Source: Atherix ibis (lineage: Eukaryota; Arthropoda; Insecta; Diptera; Athericidae). From it: 64,000 nt of DNA. Of this stretch, positions 37,797 to 49,600 are shown in pieces. The DNA lies in assembly GCA_958298945.1 (NCBI GenBank), contig OY282605.1:3061811-3125810 (forward strand), given 5' to 3'. A program made the translations under genes and the position numbers. A model generated the notes under the pieces. That model saw only the letters and a list, made by a program, of their open reading frames with translations, did no database searches and was not told the DNA's origin. Position 1 is the first letter of the stretch; every line of letters begins with the position of its first letter.

Positions 37797-37816
37797 TAAC
37801 GCCCCCTGCTAGGAGA
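37797..37816 (-). promoter_or_regulatory. CTCF-like motif
   Basis: On the minus strand the sequence reads CTCCTAGCAGGGGGCGTTAT. Its core AGCAGGGGGCG matches the CTCF consensus core well, and GC-rich 11-mers are rare in this AT-rich interval. A weaker relative (CCAGGGGGCAT on the minus strand) lies at 37151-37163. Both are predictions from motif appearance only. Confidence 0.3.
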
Positions 37817-38614
37817 GTTGCTGAAGTTCACTCATAAAAACGATACGATGGCAATCGTGTGATCGATCCGGTGACGACGGCGTGATAAGATCATTATAAC
37901 GAAGAGATTACAAAAACCTTTTTTTTTTAATTAAATATATTTTTTTGTTGTTGATAATTAAGCTACATTTACGGCCATCGTGATCACAGTATAGTTGAGT
38001 AAATATAGTCATCCAACATTCGAATGAATAAAAAAGCAAAATATCATAATGGAAATGACCCCATTTTTCATAAACCATTTTTTCTTTTTTTTTGGTAAAA
38101 AAATTATCATCAAATTTTTATTGAATTTGATAAGTTTTTGATAGTACCTAAAACAAAAGTAACATATTACTAATCGACAATGTAAATTATGTTTAAATAT
38201 GTTTTAGTATTATAAATAATGTATACTCGTATATACGAAAAATAATCTAGAATTAAATTTTTCAACTATTATACAATTTGAAATTTTACAGAAAAGCCAT
38301 TTGAACTTACGAGCGCATATGAACAAACTTCCATGCTGTCGAGTCGTTGACCCAATTCCTTAATTGAATACACTCGTTTTACATACATATTTACGTTGTC
38401 TTTTAAAAAAAAAATTAGTTCATATGTACAAAATTATCGTATTATTAATAATAAGATTAATATAGTATCGTTATTGTCGACAAATTCATCTAAATTAATA
38501 TGAGACCCTAAAAATAATTGAAAGAGAGCAATAATACTTAGTTATAAAACCCTGTAAAAATAATACTTTTCTCTGGGAGTAATTTTCATTTCGTTAAATG
38601 CATTAAAAATTTTC

Positions 38615-38775
38615 CATTTAACTAACACTCTTGACGTTTAAGACCCTAATCTGCTCAACTGTCTAGCGTCCGTATATGATTTAATTGACTTTCAGAATAA
38701 TTTTTCATTTAACTAACACTCTTGCCGTTTAAGACCCTAATCTGCTCTACTGTCTCGCTCCGTATATGATTTAAT
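38615..38775 (+). repeat. Direct duplication, unit about 70 bases
   Basis: The segment 38615-38685 recurs at 38706-38775 with few differences. Both copies contain AACTAACACTCTTG, AGACCCTAATCTGCTC and CGTATATGATTTAAT. A 20-base spacer separates them. No coding content. Confidence 0.85.
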
Positions 38776-40617
38776 AAACATGTTGGGGGCACAAATTTAA
38801 ATCTGTAGTAGTTCGTGCCGCATTGTAACATATGTGTATGTGTACAGGGGAAAAATATGGAAAATGGTACTACGAAATTCATGAGATTGTTACAATAGTA
38901 TTAGTGAACAAAAGTAGTATATAAATACTTGTAGATTAAGGTTTTTTGTTTGTTTGTATTAGACCAAGTTGAGCTTTCTATATGATAACAAATACAGTAA
39001 TAATGTAACGTCTACAATTTTGAAAATGTTAATATTTGGTTCATTTGGAATACACCAACAAGATCCATTTTCTATATACCATATGCACATTAAATGGAAT
39101 ATCAATGAATGTATAAACAGGTCCGGTGTTTGCTGGTTCATAATTTTCGGTGTCACTTTATTTTGAAAGCATGTTTTCGAAAATTATTCAGTTTCTTTCT
39201 GAACTTAAAGCAATACGGTTTAATTAATAAATAAAAACATACTGAAAAGAGTGGAATTTTTTATTTATTCGACTTATTGTGTATCTTATTGATAATTATT
39301 TATTTTTGTCTAATTTATTTGCTTGGCGTAATTAGTGCGTAGTGGTGTCAGTTTAATTCCGTTTATGACATTTATAGTATTTTTACTAAAGTTCGGATGA
39401 GTAAAGGAATGCCAAAAAATTGTAGTAAAGATTGCTTAGGGCTTCGTTTACGAGTCAATAGCCTGCATCAAACTTGGAAGTGGCTACATCAAACAATAGC
39501 TCTTCATGAATATTTGATCTCAATGTCAGCAGCCGACTCTGATAATATGAATTTTTGTAAGGGAAAACATCATAATTTTTAGATAGTGTTATATAATCAA
39601 TCGTACTGCGATGCAACAATGCAATAAAATTAATTAAATTTATATATATAATACTATTAATATTAGAAAATTTTACTAAAAAAAAAAAACTAAATGCAAA
39701 TGGAAATAATACGAAATTTCTATAATAAAAATAATAATAAACAAAATAATAATTATAAAATATCTCCATAAGGACAATAGTCATTTGAACAAAAATTAAT
39801 TAAAAACATTTAGATATCTTCATATAAAAGTGCCACCTCAAATCTTATATAAAACGATTATGCGCAAATAATAAATTTCCAACAGTATCCATAATAAATA
39901 TTTTTTTTGAAAATAATATACATCTTGCCATCAAAACAGATAATTATATAATAAAAAACGAAAAAAAATACACAAAAGCAAGTGCTAGTCATTACGCGTA
40001 ATATTTTCGAAATAAACAGTCTACTTTAATTATACTATACAATATTGTACGTATTTGTTACTTTGAAGATTTAAGGACTAATTTCATACATCAGCGCATT
40101 TATACATTTGCCAATTAATAAATTACAAACTGTTACAAACGTACTACCCACTACTAGAAACATCCTTATCTTTTCATAAGTTAATGAAAAAGTTATTTTC
40201 GTGCAAAAACTCGAAATAATTTTATACAATCTAATATAACTAATTACATAATTATTTGTACGTAACTATAGTAAAAATATTAAGAATTAGCCAATTTTTA
40301 AATAAAAATGTTCCCTTCTCAAATATGCTGAATTTTGAAAAATATTTAACCATATAATTAAATACGTTTTTCTCTTTATCGTATTTTATTCTATTAAAGT
40401 TACGAGTATTTCTATAAAAATAAAACTTGAAAAAAAAGAACAAAATATTGAAACAAAAAGTAGTAAAACTCAAAATCAACAACTAAAAAACGATTGGACT
40501 TTGACCTGTTTGAGAAAGAGCGGGAGAAAAAGAGGTGAACACAATTTCAGTTGCAGCGAAGGCCTACAACATATGTCAATTTATTAGAGAGAACAAGAAA
40601 ACGAACCGAATTTAAAG

Positions 40618-43600
40618 ATGGCGATGAGACTTATACAGGGCAGCGCAACCCGTTATCGATGTGCGACTTCTGCTTTCAAATCGAACTGGTTTGTGGCGAC
40701 TACCACCAGGAGATTTTTATCATTCGCAGATGATTCTGACGAAGAGAAAATTATCGGCCCGAAAAATGTGAACAATTCAGAAATTAACAAGTCTGTTTTC
40801 ATATCGCAATCATATGATGTGTTTACCAATTTAGCTTTGGAAGATTGGCTATATAAAAATTTTAATTTCTCACGTCATCATGTTCTTATGCTATGGGCAA
40901 ACGATCCTTGCGTTGTCATTGGTCGCCATCAGAATCCTTTCACCGAGGCGAATGTATCGAATCTATTTCGCAATGGAATTACTTTGGCGAGACGAAATAG
41001 CGGCGGCGGAACCGTTTATCACGATCGAGGCAATTTGAATTGCACATTTTTCACACCTCGAGAGAGGTACGATCGAAAATATAATTTGAATATTATTACT
41101 CGAGCCCTATTTCGACAATGGGGGATTAAAGCCGATATATCACCAAGAGACGATATTACTATAAATGAAAAGAAGGTAAGAGATTTTTTACGAGTTGAGG
41201 TAGTTAGTGATCGTAATAGAAAACTAAATAGAAATTATTTTTTTCCTGTTGCTTATGATATGCGAGGTTTTTTCAAAAAGTATCGCGAATTTTGTGTTCT
41301 TTTTTCAAAAATTATTTCATCATGAATATCTGTTTTGTCCTTCAAAGTAATCCCCACCAGATATTACACACTTGTGCCAACGTTTTTCTCAATCCTCGAA
41401 GCACTTCAAAAAATCATTTTTTGTGATCTCGTTCAGCTCCTCCTTCGATACCGTATTTATCTCCTCATTCGTAGCGTAGCGTCGTCCTTTCATGGGGCTC
41501 TCCCAGATCTGGGGAATATGGTGGCTGCGGCATTATTAGTATGTTGTTTTTGGTCAAAAATTCGCCCACAAGCAACGATGCGTGAGCAGGGGCGTTATCA
41601 TGGTGCAAAAGTCAATTTTTGTTCTTCCACAAACCCGGGCGTTTCTGGCCGATTGCTTCGCGCAACTTGCGCATAACTTGCAGGTAATATTCTTTATTGA
41701 CCGTTCTACCCTGTGGCAAGAACTCATGATGCACCACGCCCCTTCACATTCGACCGAACTTGGCGAAACCTTCACATTCGACCGAACTTGGCGCGCTTTT
41801 TTCGGTCTTGGCTCGTGCGGCAGCTTCCATTGGGATGATTGAGCTTTTATTTCCACATCATAACCATGAACCCATGATTCTTCAGCAGTTATGACCAATT
41901 TGGGTCGTCGCGGAAGAGTTCAACAGCTCCTTTTCAATGTTAATGCGATGCTGTTTTTGGTCGAAATTAAGGCAAAAATCGAACACGGGCCGAAACACGT
42001 GCAAGCAAAGCAGCTGTCAAAAATTACCTGAACATTCAAAATGGCCAAACTTGTCGGCATAAGTGAGAGACATGAGTACCAACATAACGCCACAAAAAAT
42101 CGAAAATCGAATATACGTAACCCATGGAAATTCAAAATTCGCGATACTTTTTGAACAGACCTAGTATATAGCTTCAAATTGTAGCCTTTATAATTCCTCC
42201 TGGATCATATTCTAGGAACCCACTTTCAATTATACTATTTAGATTTGTATATTATTCGAAATGATCAATTTAACACAACAAATAAAATATTATTCAAATT
42301 TCTGTAGATAACCTTTAATTGGATTTTATATTAAAAATTGTAGGTCTGGCACACAATTGTTTTCTTAGTTTGAATTGATTTATTTTCAATAATGGTGAAA
42401 TATAAATTAATAAATTTTTGCAATTTCTCAAGTCTATAATTTTTTGATTATAGAAAATGAAGAAAAGGTCTTTGCCTGATAAGAATGTTGGAAAATTTCA
42501 TTAATGTTAAAGATTGTTGCTAGAAATGAAAAATATTTTCATATGTGGTAAATGAAAATGATCAAATTGATTATTGCATATATTATTAACACATTTTGTC
42601 TGGAAAAACTTAATCATAAAGTCTTATTTATTTGAAATAAAATTATAATTTTTATAATTTGTTTTTTTTTTCCTCTAGATTTCCGGAACTGCTGCTAAAT
42701 TGGGACGACCAAACGCCTATCATCACTGTACACTTTTAGTAAATTCGAATAAACAACATATAAAAGAGGCCTTGATGAAAGATGAGGTTAGTTGTTTAAT
42801 GCACTTTTAATTTGTGTTTTTTTTTTTACTAAGTAACTAGTCTTTTTTTATTTATTGATAAAAAAGGACTTTTGAAACCAATTTTAATGAAGGTTTTTGT
42901 TCATTATCTCAATCCTTCCACGCATAAAACACTTAAAGCCATTCGCAAAAAATTACATTTCGAATTATAAATCTATAATAAATTTTCTAGTTTGGATCTT
43001 TGCTAAATTGCCATTTTAAAAGGGATTTTTTGAACAATATTTACATAAGTTTGTTCAAGACTGTAATAAAAAAGTACTTCTATAAGTCGAAGACGCAAAC
43101 CGAACTTCGAATCTATTATACTATATACAAATCAGTAGTGCGCCAATGTAAATTCAAAGACGCAAATTTTTCTTTTCGCAATTTAAAAAAACAACCATTT
43201 GCTTTTCTTATAAAATTATATAATACCATATTCATATTAGTTGATTTTATTATATATAATTTAATAGCTCATATTTATGTTCTTTGAATTTGACTTTCAT
43301 TTGATTTAATTATTATTATTATTTTTTAAATTAACATTTTTATTGATCTCTACAAAGATTATTACACATTGTAATGCATTTTTTTAACAATATTCCAAAA
43401 ATGTGCATATCTTATTGGGGAGTAGTTAGTAAGCAATTGTAAATTATTCCATTTAGACGAGAATAGCATGATTGATATTTGGTCAGTCTGTATATTATAT
43501 TCATGTACGTACGATCGGAACAACGGCGATGACAAAGCCGGTAAGTACGTTCGAATCATACAGCGATACTTATTCCTATTATCATTACCAAAACGACCTT

Positions 43601-46600
43601 CGCGATTTGTGCGCATGCTTAATTTGTTTGTCACAAATATGCTAATTAGAACAATGATTATTTTGTATTAATGTGACTGTTCTGTTTCGATTAATTAACA
43701 CCATTACGATGCTTTTGTTCGTTAAATAGTTCCAGACAAAAATAATAAATTTTAGATCATCTTAATACCAAATTTAGGGTAGGTCTAAACATTTAATGCA
43801 CAATAACAATTATTTTCAGCTAATTAAATTTCAAATTGAAGTTGACTTTTAAAAAAAAAATTATTAAATTACACTTTTAAGAGGATATTCAAATTAAAAA
43901 AAATAAATAAAAAAAATTCAATTTACTTATGGTAAGTAGTAAGAGAAGTTATTTACGTTCAATTAATTAAAGTGTCAGCAGAGATATTCTCGAGAGTGGT
44001 CTTAATTAATATGGACTTTGGTATTATTCGATTAGAAGAGTTTATCAATGGGTACACTTTGATAAAAAGGTCAATGATCGCTTTCGATGATAAACAGTTT
44101 TTATTAGTTTGTTTGGATGATCTGTAGTTTAATTTTATTTATAATTTAATTATTTTTTTATTGATAACGATAATAATGGTTATTTTAAAAAAAAATTAAA
44201 TTGAAGAAATATTCGTATTATCACAATGGCAATGGCACACGTGAGCGCTATAAAAACTATTACGAAAGAAAGTTTTTTTTTCTAAAGACACAATATATGC
44301 ATTTGGGTAATAGGTGGTGGTGAGGCCAAAAGTATGCGACCGCCTTGATAACAATATATTCTCTAGAAATTTTTGGTTAAAATCTTGATGAATCGAAAAC
44401 TTATATTTTTTCTTTTCATGTATTATACAATATAATATATGGTAAAGTATTGGGTTGTCCGGAAAGTAATTTCGTTTTTTTTAAATAAAAATGAAAGACG
44501 ATTTTTTTACACGTGTAGTGAATTAATATTTTATTCAATTAAATATTGTCCATTCTGATCCAATACCCTTTGCCATCTTTGTGGTATTAGCATGATTCCA
44601 CGCTCATAAAATTTTTGTTCTCTGCTACCGTCTAAAAAATTTTTCACCGACCGGAACAAATGATAATCGGAAGGTGATAAGTCTGGAGAGTATGGTGGGT
44701 GTGGCAGTATATCACATCCAAGCTCTGAAAGGTTTTGCCGAGTGGTCAAACTTGTATGTGGTTTCGCATTATCCTGTTGGAACACTATATCTTTCCTATT
44801 AACCAATTCTGGCCTTTTTTCTTTAAGTGAATCATTCAACTTGTCCAACTGATGATAGTACACTTCAGAATTGATCATTGTGTTGCTTGGTAGAAGCTCA
44901 AAATAAACGATTCCTTTGAAATCCCACCAAACAGATAGCATAACCTTTTTTTTGATGAATATTGGTTTTCGAAGTGCTTTGAGCCGGTTCATCTTTTCTA
45001 CTCCACAATCTTTTACGCTTAACATTGTTGTAGACAACCCATTTCTCGTCCCCAGTGATGATACGCTTCAAAAATGGATCATTTTCGTTGCGTTTGAGAA
45101 GCAAATTACAAACGTCAATGCGACTGCACAAATTTGTTTCCGTAAGAAGATGAGGAACCCATATGTCGAGTTTTGAAATAAAACCTAGCCGTTTCAAATG
45201 ATCATGAACGGTCGAATTCGATAAATTTAATCTCTCAGCGATCTCACGAGTTGTTATTCGCCGGTTTGCATCCATTAATGCCTTTATTGTGCCTTTGTCA
45301 GCTTCAACTGGCCTTCCAGAACGTGGTGCATCTTCGAGATCAAAATTGCCGGATCGAAATTTTGCAAACCAGTTTTGGCACTGGCGCTCACTTAACACAT
45401 CTTCTCCATACACTTCGGATAATTTTTTTCTTCCTAGAAAAGCATTTTTATCTTTTCTATTGTAAAAATATAAAATATACCAAAAATGTTGTTTTTCACT
45501 TTACATATTTAAAAGGGATCAACCAAAAACTACTGTGCAGAATCAATCGAATTTGCTTATAAGCAAGCCTTGCTATGTCAACTATCAAAATACATATGAT
45601 TGTGCGGTTTAAGTGTGAAGTTGGTTGTGAAAAAGTGCAATTAGGTCCTCTGTTGGGAAACAACGAAATTACTTTCTGGACAACCCAATAGAATAAATAA
45701 TGGTTTAAATATTCAATTATTAACTGAAATATTTAAAAGAAAAGTCGTAATATCTATTCATGTCTTTGAAGTTCGGTGCAATTTTAAATAAAAGCCATGT
45801 CTAAGCAGTATAAAATCTAGACCGCTGAGGACTTAAAAACTGCATTCTGGCCGGATGAGTCAACGTTCCAAATCTTTAGGGCCAAAAGAATAATCTGCGT
45901 GCGTCGCAGTGCTGAAGAAAAATTGCTGTCGGTGTACTCGTATGTGTAGACTTGGTTAGGATTGATAGAATTTTAAGTAAAAAGCAGTATCTAAATACCT
46001 TAGAGACGAATGCTCTTCCTTCAGGGTTTTGGTTAATTGGTGAAGGATTTGTTATGCGACAGGATAACGATTATGTAACAGGATAACGGTCATTTGTAAG
46101 ACCTTAAATCCACCGTTTGGTCATAGATGGCGTGAGTGATTATATTAAGCTGACATGGGCACGCCATACTTTTTTTTATAAGTTTGACATCTGTCAACAT
46201 TAATCAGTGCACATTGTCAGCAATTTTGTACAACAATATACATTTTTCCTTTGGTAATCAGGTCTAGTTTTGTGCTAGAAAAAGAGCATATGCGGGAAGC
46301 TCTGCTTTTCTGCTTCAATTTAAAGAAATCGGCTGCCGAATCGCATCGAATGCTTATGGAGGTCTATGGTGACAGTGCTTTATCGGAAACAACGAGCCGA
46401 GATTGGTTTCGTCGGTTCAAAGACGCAATTTTTGACTTGTTGGACAAGAGACGTGAAAATCGGCCTAGGAAGGTTAAGGACCATCAATTGCAGGCTCTTT
46501 TGGACGAAGACGATACCCAATTCGCAAAAAATGCTCGCGGAGCAATTGGATGTTACTCAACCAACCATTTCCACGCGTCTGCGTGCCATGGGGAAGATTG

Positions 46601-49600
46601 AAAAGATCGGATAATGGGTGTCGCATAAATTGGACGATAGGCAGATGGAGCGACACCAAAACACATTCGAAATCTTGCTCGCCAGACAAAAAACAAAGTC
46701 GGATTGTGACAAGCGATGAAAAGTGGATATATTCCGAGAATCCTAAACGCAAGAAATCGTGGGTTGATCCCGGCCAACCATCAACATCTTCCCCAAGACC
46801 AAATCGCTTCGGACGCAAGACGATGCTGTGTTTTTGGTGGTATCAGCAGGGTATCGTCTACTATGAGATGTTGAAAGCTTTTGAAACTGTCAATGACCAC
46901 CGCTACCACCAACAACTGATCAAATTGCACCGTCATCAGCGTGAAAAAATGACGGATTATCAACAAAGACATAACAATCTGATTTTCCTCCACGACAAGG
47001 CACCATCGCACACGTCAAAAATGGTCCGAAACTACTTGGAGACATTCAACTGGGAGGTGCTATCCCACCCCGCTTATTCACCAGACCTGGCCCCTTCCGA
47101 ATACCACCTGTTTTCAGCGTTCGCTGAGCAGCACTTCGATTCTTACGAAGACGTCCGAAAATGGCTTGATGAGTGGTTTGCCTCGAAAGAGTAGGATTTT
47201 TTTTGGCGTGGTATCCATAAATTGCCCGAGAGATGGGAAAAATGTGTAGCTAGCGAGGGCAAGTACTTTGAATAAATTTGTTTTTGCTTTCTATGAAAAA
47301 ACATGTGTTTTTGTTTACTAAAAAACGGCGGATTTGAGCTTATACACCTGATAGTTTAGTTCGAAATTATGTACAGACTATCGACAAAATGAAAAACAAG
47401 AAGGTATTTTGTTAAATATGACACGATCAGGGGATGCTCTAGACAAACGAGTGCGGTGGCACTATCCATCCTTCAAGAAAGACTTGTGGAAGATCAAGTT
47501 TTTCAATGTTGGAACAAAATGGCTGCATACTTTTGGCTTGCAGTGTACATTTTTCATAGTCGATTTTATATTGATTAGCTTTAGCCAATAGAAGATATTG
47601 AAAAATATTAAACATTTCAAAAATTATTATCTTATAAAACAATAAACAAAGTATTATTGTTTTATAAAAAAAAAATAAAAAAAAACTTAGTTTGGTTTGA
47701 TATGAAAGCATTCTTCTTTTATAGGTATTTAACCTTTCCGTTTTGCAATTTTTCAACATTCCTACACCTGAACAAATACCTTAATTGAATGATCTAAAAG
47801 TACCAAAAATTTTTTTTTTCATATATTATTTGCGTTTTTGCTAATATACAAACGAACAAAATGAAACCAAAAATAGACAACAAAATTTTTTAAAGTAAAT
47901 AAAATTTATAAAAAATTCAATAATAATTAAAGCTAAAGAAAATAATTGAAAAATAGAAACAAAAATGATATCACCAATCAAAGAAATACAATAATATTAT
48001 TTTAGGTCAGCCGATATAGAATTTTATTATTTTTTGTATATAGCAAAAAAATAAAAAAATAAAACATTGAAATAAGTAATTGTGAAAAAACTTATAAGAC
48101 TATGTGGAGTTGTTATATTGACCAGCTGATAACCTGAAATAACAATCTTAGTTTTTCTTTTTAACATTGAAATACTAAAAAATGTGTTTATTAAGCTTAT
48201 CTGAATTCGTCTGCGTAAATAAATAAATAATTTACAATATAAAACCTAATAATAATATTAATAAATGTCAAAAGAAAAATCACCAATTATCATCGTTTTA
48301 CATAGACTAGACGGTTTGTAGTTTGTTTTGGAAGTCGTGAAAATCTTTAGAAATAATTTTTAAATTTTTGACTAACCAAGAGGGTAATAATAAACAGTGT
48401 AAATCATAGTAGGAAGACATTTTTTTGAAAATAAAACTTGTTTTTCTATTTTTATCTACATATTATATTTAAAAAAAAATTATTTATATTTTGGTCTTAA
48501 ATACCATTGTTGATTATTGTAGAATAACGAAAATTGATTCATTTTTATTTGGAAAAAAAGACATCATTGATTTTATGCGCAAAAGAATCTGATCAAAGTC
48601 TATCTGGTTAATAGTATTTTTAAAAACTTCATAAAATTTTCAAAATAGCCACGAGATCTTCGAAATTTAATCAAGCATTTTTAATTGAGATCACCTTGAA
48701 TGGTTTTTGATTTCAGCTATAAGATTTTTCAAGTTATTTTATCTCACACTATATTTTTTATGACAATCTGAAGTTTTGTTAATTGTTTTATTTTGGAGCG
48801 TGCTTATTTGTAAATATAATTGGACCAGTTTATTTAAGATTGATAAATAATGAGAAATAATATTTTTAATTTAGTGAGAGTTGTTATCTTGTCTAGCCGT
48901 TGTTTATTGTAATTAAATCGTCTAGTCGTAGCCTTTGTTATCATATCTTACAAGTACGTATTATTAAACTTTTATTTCGAAATATGTTTTGTTAAGTATT
49001 TTATATTTGATAGCAAAAACTAACCGTCGAAATGAATCCTCTTGGTACATAGCAAACTAATCATATAAAAATTAGATTGCTCAGCCCATTATTGGAACCC
49101 ATATTCTTCTTCTACTACTAGTTAACTATAATTTATCATTACTAAATAAAGTAACTACTATTTTTAAATATTATAGTTTTAATGATATAAAATAACCCCC
49201 CCCCCCTCCTCTCCACCATTTAAAGAAGGTTACTTAGACTAAAGAGGCTACCTTAAAAATAATAAATCAAAGTTTGAATGAGCTTTTTTTATGTTAGATT
49301 TTTGTCATTATGGAAAATATACATTTAAGAAAAATCTTGCAAGTAAATAATAGTTTCTAGAAAAAAAAAATTTATAAAAAATATTATTTTACAAAAAAAA
49401 ACCAATTCTTTAGATTTTTTATGTTTTTAGCTTTACTGCGATTAGATTATTTTGTAAAAAAGTTGTTTTCCAACAAATTACTTTCCACGAATTGTTTTTC
49501 GTAAATTTTCTACCAATTTAATTATTTTTTCAGCGTTATAATTTTTATATTATTTTGTTTTTGATTTTTTATTTGTATCAATTATAATTAATTTTTCATT

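Larger units (their letters stand above)
36151..40617. other. Long AT-rich intergenic interval before LIPT1
   Basis: About 4.5 kb without a supportable gene. It contains a 34-bp palindrome (36902-36935), two CCCCCTG-type motifs (37151-37163 and 37797-37816), and a local duplication of about 70 bases (38615-38775), each listed separately. A short moderately GC-rich segment at 39394-39560 shows no recognisable coding similarity. The LIPT1 promoter and leader should lie near 40490-40617. Confidence 0.4.
44320..47547 (+). mobile_element. Tc1-like element containing two mariner insertions
   Basis: Left end at about 44320 (GAGGCCAAAAGTATGCGAC, outermost bases lost). The right end at 47523-47547 is the complement of TACACTGCAAGCCAAAAG. 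The element's own sequence is 44320-44449, 45690-46089 and 47351-47547. Between the mariners the plus strand encodes FWPDESTFQIF and ICVRRSAEEK (Tc1 motif WSDESKF..), then LPSGFWLIGEGFVMRQDND (Tc1 QQDNDP region). After the second mariner come LDKRVRWHYPSFKKDLWKI, the Tc1 C-terminal part. Stops and insertions destroy it. Confidence 0.72.

Noticed and set aside
39394..39582. Overlapping open frames in a slightly GC-richer patch
   Set aside because: Both strands give short frames, neither with a known motif. The possible acceptor on the minus strand lacks a pyrimidine tract.
49196..49206. Run of 11 C
   Set aside because: Simple homopolymer, most likely slippage or sequencing noise, without associated features.
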